DNA of 47,388 bases from Lineolata rhizophorae. Its lineage: Eukaryota; Ascomycota; Dothideomycetes; Lineolatales; Lineolataceae. Made by a program: the position numbers and the translations under genes. The notes below the pieces were generated by a model. That model searched no databases, was not told where the DNA came from, and saw only the letters and a program-made list of their open reading frames with translations. The stretch lies in contig MU001684.1 of NCBI GenBank assembly GCA_010093515.1, positions 530,352-577,739 on the forward strand. The letters run 5' to 3'. Below, one piece after another: positions 1-10,102 of the stretch. Each line of letters starts with the position of its first letter. Position 1 is the first letter of the stretch.

Positions 1-250
1 TATAGTGTTTTTCCGAATAATTTAGCACCTTAACGTAATTTGCTTATGCAGTTGGCGGGCGTAAGAGGGTAAAAGGTGCCGGGTGTGCTGTCGCGCGAGG
101 CGGCTGACGACGACTTCATAGCGTCGCGACGGCACCACTACCACGAGATAGAGCCTGTAAATTACTAGGCAGTTTGGAATGATACTACATTATCCCGCGA
201 TACTTAGAACTAGTAAGAATAGTTTTGTGTTGTAAAGCTGGTTCGTCTAA
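1..250. other. Left edge, no gene seen
   Basis: Short stretch before the kinase-like remnant. I see no open frame of useful length, no RNA gene signature and no clear repeat. In-frame stops (TAA at 248 in the frame of the kinase remnant) show that the remnant does not extend leftwards as an open exon. Confidence 0.4.
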
Positions 251-877
251 GATGATGCGGGATCGGTGGGCGCTGTCGACTCGGTGATATTGACGACTCG
301 GTGATGAAACACGTTATACGAGCGGCTAGGCGATCGTAAGGGTATTATCCCTTGCTTCAAGGCTTCGGAATACGGAATTGAGCTTGCCTTTGCGAAGCAA
401 GGTGACCTTGAGAAGTACATCAAAACCAACCCTGAGCCACATGAATCGCTCAAGACAGAGTGGATCTTAATTCTCATTAACGCACTCTCCTTCATCCATT
501 CACGGAGGGTCTTTGTGGACGAAATCGCTCTCCGGAACATCTTGGTTGCCAATGGACAGCTCAAGTTCTGCGACTTTGGCCAGTCATACTTATTGCCCTT
601 GACCGCTGATGTGGACACAATATGCGAAAACGACTTGACCGCGAAAATTGAGATACTTCACTTGGGCTGGGTCATCTATTCGATTGCTGTCTGGGACGTG
701 CACAAATATTATTATTTCGACTGCGAAGACCCGCAATGGCCGAGCCCAGAGGAGCTTCCTGCCACGGACCACCTCTTCTGGGGAACTATCATTCAGAAAT
801 GCTGGAATGGAGACTATGTGAGCATGATTGCCGTAAACGAGGCGGCTCAAGCTCTAAAAGAAAAGGCTGGCGCATGA
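251..877 (+). pseudogene. Broken protein-kinase-like gene
   Basis: The frame from 308 to the stop at 875-877 reads as the hinge and C-lobe of a small fungal protein-kinase-like protein. It begins TLYERLG (helix C end), then GIELAF, then a catalytic-loop block FVDEIALRN at about 509-535, then CDFGQS (DFG motif) at about 569-586. The same frame before two TGA stops (302-307) reads AGSVGAV, like a glycine-rich loop. DSVMKHV, like the strand carrying the VAIK lysine, lies in another frame. The 11-mer GACTCGGTGAT occurs at 278-288 and 295-305, a 17-bp tandem duplication lying exactly where the frame breaks. Too little sequence lies between VMKH and YERLG for a normal N-lobe, so a deletion is also likely. 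In the loop, Glu sits where the catalytic Asp is expected (VDE for HRD). It is therefore a decayed gene, possibly descended from a pseudokinase. The family name is uncertain. Confidence 0.65.
278..311 (+). repeat. 17-bp tandem duplication
   Basis: GACTCGGTGATATTGAC (278-294) is followed directly by a second copy starting GACTCGGTGAT (295-305). A 17-nt step is not a multiple of three, so it shifts the frame within the kinase-like remnant and brings two TGA codons into it. Confidence 0.8.
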
Positions 878-3440
878 AGTCTGATCCACCTATCTCTATT
901 TCCTCGACTCCTGAGAGCTACCATGGAATCGATGCCTTCACTCGCTCCTTAACAAGTCAGATTCAAGCGTCGGGTGAAGGATTCTATGGCCGAGCATCGG
1001 AGTCTCACGAGGCTAATATTCCTTGCCTCCCGAGTTTTATTACCACCCTCCTACGCGATTGGAAGGCCTCCTAACTCGGGCGGTTCAACCTCGATCCTGG
1101 TCAGTTGCGGTGTGCGGGCTTGCAATGCGGGTATTCTTGCGAGGGTTATCTAGTATAGGCCTGCAATGAGCGGAGATCTGGTTTGCTTAGATTTCATCAG
1201 GAGTCTTTGGAGGTGGTACTAGGCAGAGGATGAGTTTTCCGGTAATGGGTTTGCTCAAAGTTACACAGCTAAAATGCAAGGCATCAGCGTGGTACGGCGT
1301 TGGACTCCTCCACTTAGAGCGAAGGTGAGAATCTATGTCCAAAGCCAGCGTAGCAACTATCAATTCGACTGCAATATTGTCCATGCAGGAAGTCAAGCTC
1401 GGCGCTCCATATTATTGGGTCTTCTGCGCAGGCGTTGACGCCCCTCACGCGCGGCGCAGTGTGCCTGAAACCTGCCTGACTTGATGACAGATGGGCTTAC
1501 AACAATGCAATGTCCGCATTGAGAGGGCTTCCACCGTGTTCGAAAGATAAGGCAGAGGCAGCTGGAAGCAGCAGTAGGATACCTATAAATCTGAGAGATA
1601 GACTTCTTTCAACTACATCGGTGAGCCAAGTCGTACACGGTAGAATTCTGCTCTCACCTGAATCAGCCGCGAGGTTCTCGAAAGAGAGCGGACGTCCTTA
1701 AACCTCCCCCTTTAAATGAACGCCCAAGGTCTACATGCACAGGAGGTTGACGGGCCCCACTATGAGTGCCGTAAGTCAAAGCCTTTGATACCCCAAACTC
1801 CAACACTGGAAAGACATGAAAGTCAGGAAGTCAGGAGAGTGAGTCGCTCAACCATCGGTTGCCTGTACCTTTAGGAACGCTCTGTCTCGCGAACAGCGCT
1901 TGTCTCACGAGATCACTCTGGGGACCTGTAACGTACGCTTCGTTGAGAAGATCCTGATGTCGAGGGACAGCTCTCTGGTGTCAACACGGCGGGGGCAGAG
2001 CTGCCTCGACGAAGCTCTTGGTGGCCTTCTCCAACTAGTTCGGTAGTAGACGTCCGCTAGCCGACAGGATAACGACGAGTCGAGTCATCCGTGGTGTCGC
2101 ATCTAGATCGGTGCCATCTGCAATGTCCCTTTCCAAATGCCGCGAGACAATAGGCTTCAGTGGCCGGTTGTGCTACTATGCTGTAGTCTTGTTCAGCGCC
2201 CCGCCATTTTCAGTCTTTATGATTATATTCATTTGTGTAGGCCTCGGTGTAGATCGGATTCGAATCTGGAACTGCGCGTTAGAAGCATTTTACGCGCGGT
2301 CGACCGTGGGCGCTTCGGGGCAGGAAGATGAGGGCCATCGGTCAGCGATGGACCATTCGGCGGTAGACTCATCTCGGCGGGAAGGGAGCGTGTGTGCTTC
2401 GAAGCACGAGCGAAAGGACCGAGGGAGGGTGAGAGCATCGTTCTGCACGGCTTGGGGAGGTAGGCTGCAGGTATGTTGGGCAAGGCAGGGGTTGTGTAAG
2501 GGGTTTCGTGTGTGCGGCCGCGCCGAAGACGTCATCTACTAGACATCGGCAGGACTTATAGCGTTGAGCAAGGCGAATAGGCGGTGCAAAAAGATCTGAC
2601 GGTGGCAGGCATGGAGCATGCGAGAAGGGGACGTAACAGGAAGCAAGGTGCACCTTCCACCCTCAGTGATCAGTTTGCCAATATATCCTTCCAGCCTTCT
2701 TGAACTATCCTTCTATCATGCGTTCACCGTGATTTAACTTGTCGATTCACACGACTATTCGCCCTGGGTCTCCTTGGCTCGTTAACACTCCCTCTCTCCC
2801 GTATAGCAGGTGTCCCCATAAATATATATAAAGCCCGTTCCTTGACATCTTCCTTCTTCTCCTTTCCCTCTTTCTCTCGTCGTGTAAGCTCTTACTAAAT
2901 AGTTAGAATTCAAGGTTCTTCTGCGGGAGTCTCTACTTGTCTTTCAACCCATGACAAACGCATCTCTTTGTACTATCTTCTAGCTTCGCTTGAAGTAATT
3001 GCTTTCAAGCCCTAGAACATGCCCAACTAAACCATTATCGGCCTCTTGCAAACGCAATGGAGGCGGTCGCTTTACCAGTTGAAAGAATATCATCTCTACG
3101 TCTAATACTAATAAAATCTTGCTACATACTACGGCGAACAATAGGCAAATAGAATAAATTAGTCATTATTTAAACTTGACGGATCCTTGCGTATAGCACT
3201 TCGCTGTAACCCGCCCTTCTATGCCGTCCTACGCTATCTATAAGGGTCTACGCCTTTATCTCTTATGAACTCTCCCCTAAGGCTGCGCTTTACGCATGTT
3301 GATCCCACAAGAGTAACGTCTATATGAGGGAGCCCTCCAAGCGTAGAGAAAAGTACTTCGAGCAGCGATCTAAATCTTAGCGCGCCATCCCCGCGGAAGC
3401 GATCTTTCGTGCTCCTCCCTGTGCTTTTGGCTCTGTGCTA
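878..3440. other. Gene-poor region, no supported gene
   Basis: Only short open frames occur here, none with a recognisable domain. From about 2690 to 3330 the sequence becomes AT-richer, with many TA dinucleotides and short degenerate pieces. This fits old, mutated transposon DNA, possibly hit by repeat-induced point mutation, but no transposase or reverse transcriptase motif can be read. There is a TATA-like run TAAATATATATAAA near 2819-2832 with no convincing gene after it. Confidence 0.4.
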
Positions 3441-3535
3441 TAAGCTCCTCTCTATGCTGTAAACTCTCTCCTATGCCATGAGCTCTTCTCTGTGTTGTGG
3501 GCTCTTCTCTATGCTGTGAGCTCCTTCCTATGCTA
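3441..3535 (+). repeat. 19-bp minisatellite, five units
   Basis: Five consecutive 19-nt units, of the type TGAGCTCTTCTCTGTGTTG, with several substitutions between copies but a constant period. A partly matching unit may precede the array at about 3400-3440. The minus-strand translation shows it as repeated HREE/QHREEL words, which are a by-product of the repeat and not evidence of a protein. Confidence 0.75.
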
Positions 3536-3575
3536 TTCCGCGTACCCCACCTTATGAGGCAGAGAAACCCCCTAG

Positions 3576-3612
3576 AGGGCGAGCGAAGCGAGCGCAGCTC
3601 GCGAGAGAATAC
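3576..3612. repeat. GC-rich palindromic repeat
   Basis: GAGGGCGAGCGAAGCGAGCG is followed by CAGCTCGCGAGAG. The stretch combines direct copies of CGAGCG with the palindrome CTCGCGAG and could fold into a hairpin. It stands out from the AT-rich sequence just to the left and looks like part of a dispersed fungal repeat or a non-autonomous element. No terminal repeats or target duplication were found. Confidence 0.35.
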
Positions 3613-4176
3613 AAGTTCCAGAGGTCCCCCGAATACCCTAAGAACCGCAAGTGGCCCGAAGGCTGCACACTTTACAGTCATGAAGCTTCCCTGAAGGAGT
3701 ATGGAAGCTGGTCAAGAGAATGCTTCTGCACCCGACGTCTCACGCCTTGGGAAACATCGTCTTGATGTCTCATCTTTGCCGCAGACTAGGATATTCACTT
3801 GTTTGTTTTGAAAGATTCTTCTCTTGTGTTGTAATTCCAGGCCTATGCATCCTGTTATGTGCGAAGTGCGGGACTGGTTCCTGATTACTCCCACCATGGA
3901 CCGTGCCTAGCTCCTCCCCGAACGCCCAAGCCAAAGAAACTCACAGAGAATGAAGGACGAAAGAAAAAGAGAAGAGGAAAAAGAAAGTGAAAAGTGGAAA
4001 TGAAGATAAGCTGATCACTACAAGGAAAGTTCCACGGTGGTGACGACAACACTAGCCATGCACTCTCGCGCGCCACGCAGCCCGCCGCCCACCCGCCCAC
4101 AACCGTCTATCTGCCACGCTAACCAAAGCTAGCCAAAAACCCAAGTCACGTAAACTCCCATCAACCTCCTCACTCC
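3613..4176. other. Intergenic, 3' flank of the minus-strand gene
   Basis: No supported gene. Purine-rich at 3950-4010. The short direct repeat CACTCCT occurs three times at 4171-4191 and runs across the stop codon of the neighbouring minus-strand gene. Confidence 0.4.
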
Positions 4177-5882
4177 TCACTCCTCACTCCTCCCACTCAC
4201 ACTCCCAATATCACTCCACCCATCCGGCGTCGCCAGCCCCCCTCTCCTCCCCTCCGCCACCTCCCCGCCCGCGCTCGTCCACCCACCATCCTCGCTCTCC
4301 GCCCCCTCGGAATACGTCTCCCACGCATCGCTCACGTTCCCTCCTCTCGCGCCTCTCTCCCCCTCCTCATTCCCAGCCCCCCCGCATCCGATCGGCGCTG
4401 CGCCCAACTCCGCCAGCACCGCCACGTCGTCCGCCAGATCGTGCGCCACGCTGCCCGCGTCCCCGCCACCGCTGCGGCTGCCGCCGCCGCCGGCCGCCGA
4501 GCTGCCCGCCAACGACGCCGCCGTGTCGAAGCTCGGCGCATCCGAGAAGCCGGCGGCCGAGGTGGGCGTGCGCGCGCCGGCCGAGCGCGAGCGCGACGCG
4601 GGCCGCGACGCCGTCGGCGTGGCCGGGCCGTGTGCGCCGAGGTCGGAGCCGGGGGACTGGCTGCGCGGCGCCGCGTGGGCCGACGAGGCGGTGGTGGTGG
4701 TGGTGCGGCCGCGCGCTAGAATCTCGTCCAGGAAGACGCTGGTCGCGGCGTTGTTTCCGTTAAGACCGTTCGAGGGCGAGGATGACGGCGTGTGCGGTTG
4801 CTGCTGGAGGGGCCTGAGCGATGGCGGTGATGGGGAGAAGTCGAGCGTGGGCGAGCGCTGGTCGGCGTGCGAAGGGGGCGATTGTAGTTGTTGCGGCATG
4901 GGAGACGTGCGGCCGGAGGAGCCGATGAGGGCTTCGTCGAGGAGGGCCTGGTGGTGGTCGGCGAAGGGGTCCGAGTAAGCGGAGGCGCCGAGGTCGGCGT
5001 CGCGGGTGCGGGCGTTGTTGGACGTGGCGGTGGCGGTTGACTCGTCGGGGAGGTCAAGGTCCGGGATGAGGGACGGGATCGACTTCTCGGCCGATGCGGC
5101 CGCTTCCCTGGGTGATGACGGCTCCCCACGCAGCATGCCGTCCCTGCCGACGAGGTCGTCGAAGGAGCGGCCGGACCAGGACCCAGAGAGATGCTCGCGC
5201 TTCACCTGCGGCGAGACCTTTTCGTTCTTGCCGCCGATGCCGGCGGCATTCTTTTCCAGCTCCTCTTCCTCGCGGCCTAGCCTCGCTAGCTCGTCTAGAT
5301 CCACCGCAACGCCTTCCTCCACCGCTTTCTTGATCAGCTCCGCCCGTCTGCGGCGCAGCATCTCGCCTCTAGTGCCTCTCCTCCTCAGCAGCTCAACCTC
5401 TTCAGCTCCATTGTCCCTTCCAGTAGCTTGCCCGGCATTAGCACGGCCGCCATTATTACGGCCGCCCTGAGCTTGAGCCCGCTGCTCGCGTGACGGCGGG
5501 TTGATTTCGTCGCCTAGATGGTGTAGCGCGATGGCGATCTTGCGGCGCGACTGGTCGACCCATTGGCGCACCTGAGGGTTCTCGTAGAAGGCGAGCCCAG
5601 CGGCCGCAAGGACCGAGGCGGCGATGATGATTCCTGGTGCGGCTACCCGGTTAGTCGTTAGGGTGCGGGAAGTGCGATGCAGAGAAACACAAAGATGGAA
5701 GTGATGATGGAAAATATGTAGGGAGAACGTGGCGGGGTCGGGTTGGCCAGAGAAAGGAAGGAGACGGGCGGTTGGGAGTCGTGCCGGCTGCCCGGAAAGC
5801 TCACAGGGACACAGCAGGTCGGCGACGCATTGGGGGATTCCTTGATAGGCGGATACACACCTTTGGCTATTGGTGCTGGCAT
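4177..5882 (-). CDS. Single-pass membrane protein, unknown function
   Basis: Two-exon model: 5882-5861 and 5642-4177, 495 aa. Exon 1 codes MPAPIAK and ends before a GTGTGT donor. The 218-nt intron has tandem CTAAC branch motifs (CCCTAACGACTAAC) and ends GGGTAG. The join gives MPAPIAKAAPGIIIAASV, so the intron restores one conserved-looking membrane segment (about residues 8-26). It is followed by a short conserved-looking block (YENPQVRQWVDQSRRKIAI, then LGDEINP) at about 27-56. An Arg/Glu-rich helical stretch follows at about 85-135, and then roughly 350 residues of Ser/Pro/Gly/Ala-rich, probably disordered tail. I recall similar N-termini in uncharacterised proteins of many filamentous fungi, but cannot give a role. 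Membrane anchoring with a long cytosolic tail is inferred. An in-frame GTG at 5930 would give a longer start, but the ATG at 5882 is preferred. A donor-like GTGAGT at 4200-4195 leaves the C-terminus open to another exon. Confidence 0.75.
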
Positions 5883-8555
5883 TATGACTGGATGCCCGCG
5901 TGCAAAGCGTGACTTGAGGGATCTGTCCACGTAGAAGACGAACGGAGCGCCGCAGAGACACCGGGGAAAGTTCCAATGCTGGAGAAATCAGGGCGTCAGG
6001 TCCAATCTATCAGGCGGTCACCGGACCCGAGGGCGGCTGCGTCCGGCGTCCGGCGTGTAGGTTCTCCCGTGGAAGGTGCGTGATGTTCCGGCTCGCGAAG
6101 AACGTCCCGGTTCCAGACAGCTTGCGGGGTCAGACAGGGCTCGAGAGCGAGAAATCGAAAGCTGCAGCCTGCGTTGCTTCCGCATCGGCGAGATCGCAGG
6201 AGCGAAGGGCGGGCGACCGCAGGTGCTCGGCAGCCTGCGCCACAGTGATGACGCGCACGTGCGGCGGGGCTGGGCGCTATGGCCAGCTCTCCCCACCACC
6301 CCGTCTGCTTGGAGTTGCGCTGCTGCCTTCGGGTGGCACTGCCGCGGCGAGGCAGCTTCCATGCTCCGTACGTGGTAGGATTTGGGCGGATCGTGTAATT
6401 TCAACAAAAGCCCAGAAAGTTCGAAAGACGACGCATCCTCCGATATCACCACCGCCTTCGTCTACGGTTGCCACCTTGCTCGTGAAATCGTCCGTGACAC
6501 CCTGAGTTCCCCAAATCCTCGCCTTTCGCTTTGCAGCCCCCTTCAACGACTACGAGCTTGGACGTCGATCGGTAGCCCGTCGGAGCTCTGGCGTTGCTGA
6601 GACGGCATCCGCCCTTAGAGTTCCTTCAACACCCACCCTTCTCTACTTTCTCCCACTCTTGCGTCACTCTACCTAGTCTTTCCGGCCACTAAGGCCAGGC
6701 ACGCGGCCCAAGTAGTCTGTTCCGGCGTATCCTCACTGTCGTCCTCCATGGCATTGCCCGTTCAGTATGACCACCACAATGGCACTCATCCACTGGAACC
6801 ACTGATCAAAATCATACTTATCATGATATGGGCCGGACTTCCTTGAGTCCAGAACGACGAAAGATACGGTATCTTCGATTGGCTTGTTTGACAACCGGCT
6901 AAAGGGCCTCACGCCAGCCAATTCATCCTAAGCTCAAGGCGAGCGGAAAGAACGTCGTCGCTCAGATCCTGTGGAGGCATAAACTACAGGCGATTTACCG
7001 ACGGGGGCAGGGCAGCGATAGGCTCTTGGTGGGAGTGGATGACAAGACTCGGGGAGGAAACTGAGTCGGGGCCTGAAAAGCCTCCTAAGCGGCAAAGGAA
7101 GCGAACAGATTTTTCCTATGTAGCGATAGCAGCGAGGTGACTGAGGAATCCCTGTTTTCCGGTTTTTATCGCGGAGATCGAGACAGGCGCAACGTCTGGA
7201 TCTCTATACGAAGCGCGGAACCAAACAGCAGACTACGTGACGGGCTCGGGTGACGTTGCAATCAAGTGATCAGGATGGCATAATAGAGTGTACGCCCAAC
7301 ATCGTATCTTATCTCTCCCTTTTTCACTTTTTGGCACCCTCAACACTTGAAACTTTGATTTGGACTCTCAACATCAGCTTCTAAATCCTATTTCAACTTC
7401 TAAATTCTTTCCCAGAATGTTCCCTAGGTAGGACATACGCCCGTTTCCGCTTTTACCGTTTGTGTCTTTCTACTTCTCCTATTTGATAATGGTTTCCTAG
7501 ATTCTACGGCAGGAAGAGTCGACTGTTTAGCCACAATTCTCGAGCAATTGAAGTTTGCAGTAGGGCTTGTCAATCCCCAAATGTAGAACAGAAAAAGGAG
7601 AAGAGCTATTCTAGCTAGCTTCTCGATATTATTGCTTAGATTCTACTAAAGAGTGCCTACAATCCAAGCTTATCGCTCTACAGGGCGACACTCGGGGTGG
7701 CTTTCTTATCCGCTCCGATAAGCTACCATTCTCTAAACCTAGGGTCTAAATTCCCCTTCATTCTCTCCAATTCATTTTCTTTTGTCAAAAAGGATAATTT
7801 GGAAAGAGCCTCAGGATTGTGGACTTGAGGGAGTGGAGTAGAGGAAGGACGAAGGGTCCACTACTGGAGGGTGATCTACGTATATGCTTGCAGGCGCGTT
7901 TACATGATCAATGTGAGGCCGGATGTTCTATTCCTCAACATCTCCTATAGTCCCAATATGAAACCATACAAGTCTTCATGCAAATAGTGAACTGTTGTGG
8001 TCAATCTCAGTTGCTCCTGGTGTTGAGTTACATCTAACTTTTAATATAATCGGCGCAAGTCCCTCACTCGGCGTTTTTTGGGACCAATGATGATAGCTCT
8101 ACCAAGGTCATTCTAAAGGCTACGAGACACATTTGGTCGGCATTCCTTTGCTCTAAGAACGGGGTCGGAAGACGTTTGGAGTCATTGTGTCTTCCACTCT
8201 TTGGCGAAGCAATTATCGACGGGGATTCTTTGAATGAGGTTGTCTTCCCGTGAAGTTCTGCGGCGAAATGACACGCTCACCGGCACTCTAAGTACGTCTC
8301 TAGGTATACCTTGCCTTGATACTGGAGAGGCACGAAAGAGACGTCACCTACGGAGTTCAACCAAGGGAGACCAGATGTTGATCGGCAACACCGGGCACGT
8401 GATGCGTGTAAGTCTTAGCGCCAAGTCATTAGGCTCTTGTGGAAGGGCTGTCGTCACCCGAGCTTCCGAGACGCGGCCGTGAACACCAGCAGCCGCCTTG
8501 CGACCACCATCGCCTGCCTCAGCTTTGCTGTACATACGCCTCCACCGCGCTCATC
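5883..8555. other. Intergenic, promoters of two genes and gene-poor DNA
   Basis: Holds the promoter of the minus-strand membrane protein (right of 5882) and of the TMS1 homologue (left of 8556). Open frames at 6018-6546 lie in GC-rich sequence and occur on both strands without recognisable domains. From about 7280 to 8060 the sequence is AT-richer, with short inverted words such as the pair around TTATCCGCTCCGATAAGC (about 7707-7724). I see no transposon protein. Confidence 0.4.
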
Positions 8556-10102
8556 ATGGGTGCGCTGTTATCGCTTCCTCTGCTAGCTGTGCCTAGCATC
8601 AGTACCATCGGCTCGTTCGCGCTCTCTTGCTGTGGTGCCGCGACATGCTCCGCCATCTGCAGCTCCTGTGGAAAATGCAGGAATAGGTACTATACACCCT
8701 ACCGATGTCCATATTGAACGAGCGTCAAAAGACGTCTGTTAACAATGATCAATACAGCATGGCGACGCGTATCGCATATGCGCTTATCCTGCTCATCAAC
8801 TCGATCATCTCGTGGCTGATGCTAACGGACTGGGCCATCAAGAAGCTGCAGCACCTTACGCTTGACTACTTCGACTTCAAATGCGTCGGCCATGACTGCT
8901 ACGGCTTCGTCGCCGTGCACCGCATAAACTTCGGCCTCGGCGTCTTCCACGCGCTCATGGCGGTCATGCTTGTCGGCGTACACTCTTCCCGCGACGGCCG
9001 CGCTCCGATTCAGAACGGGTTCTGGGGACCGAAGCTGCTGGCTTGGATCGGGTTGATCGTGGTTAGCTTCTTCATACCAGACGGCTTCTTCGTCGTTTGG
9101 GGCAACTATTTCGCCCTTATCGGCGCCATACTCTTCCTGCTGCTCGGCCTAATCCTACTCGTCGACCTGGCCCACACGTGGGCCGAATGGTGCCTCCTCA
9201 AAATCGAAACAAGCGACAGCCGCATCTGGCGCGTGCTGCTCATCGGCTCGGCGCTTAGCATGTACCTGGGCGCGCTCGCCATGACCATCGTCATGTACAT
9301 CTTCTTCGCCGGGTCCGGGTGCTCGATGAACCAAGCCGCCATCACCATCAACTTGCTGCTTTTGCTCGGCACCTCGATCCTCTCGGTGCACCCGATGATC
9401 CAGGAGTCCAACAGCCGCGCCGGCCTCGCCCAGTCGGCCATGGTGGCCATCTACTGCACCTACCTAACCATGTCGGCCGTCGGCATGGAGCCCGACGACA
9501 TGCAGTGCAACCCGCTCGTGCGCGCGCGCGGCACCCGCAAGGCCTCCATCATCGTCGGCGCCATCCTCACCTTCCTCACCGTCGCCTACACCACCACCCG
9601 GGCGGCCACGTACGGGCTGGCGCTGGGCGGCAAGGGCGGGAGCGGCGCCGGCGCCGGCGCGGCCAACGGCGACTACGCCCGCCTCGGCACCGACGACTAC
9701 GAGCACGGCCTCGTGGCGCAGCAGCCGAGCTCGCGGCGCGAGATGCGGGCGGCAGCGCTGCGGGCCGCCGTCGAGAGCGGCTCGCTGCCGGCCTCGGCGC
9801 TCGATGAGTCCGACTCGGACGAAGACGACGACGGCGACGGCAAGGCGCCGCGCGACGACGAGCGCGCGTCCACGCAGTACAACTACAGCCTGTTCCACGT
9901 GATCTTCCTGCTGAGCACGGCGTGGGTGGCGACGCTGCTGACGATGAACTTCAACGGAGATGAGCAGGAGGGCGGATTCGTGCCGGTGGGGCGGACGTAT
10001 TGGGCGAGCTGGGCGAAGATTCTGAGCGCGTGGGCGTGCTACGGGATTTACACTTGGAGTCTGGTCGCGCCGGTGGTGTTGCCGGATAGGTTTGATTATT
10101 GA
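8556..10102 (+). CDS. TMS1: TMS1/serinc family membrane protein
   Basis: Two-exon model: 8556-8686 and 8758-10102, 491 aa. The 71-nt intron starts GTACTA, has GTTAAC as probable branch point and ends ATACAG. The join restores the family sequence CGKCRNSMATRIAYALIL. The protein begins MGALLSLPLL, has a Cys-rich stretch at about 25-42 (SCCGAATCSAICSSCGKC), then about ten hydrophobic segments with a charged, Asp/Glu-rich cytosolic loop (ESDSDEDDDGDGK) before the last two. The C-terminus has the typical FHVIFLLSTAWVATLL and YWASWAKI words. Length matches fungal Tms1 (about 470-500 aa). Serinc proteins sit in ER, Golgi or vacuolar membranes. They were named for serine incorporation into phosphatidylserine and sphingolipids, and animal members have been reported as lipid scramblases; the fungal role is poorly defined. 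Family assignment is firm, function is not. Confidence 0.95.

Noticed and set aside
2255-2270. TTCGAAT, like a tRNA T-loop
   Set aside because: The flanking bases do not form a five-pair T stem and no acceptor or anticodon arm could be placed; no tRNA gene was found in the window.
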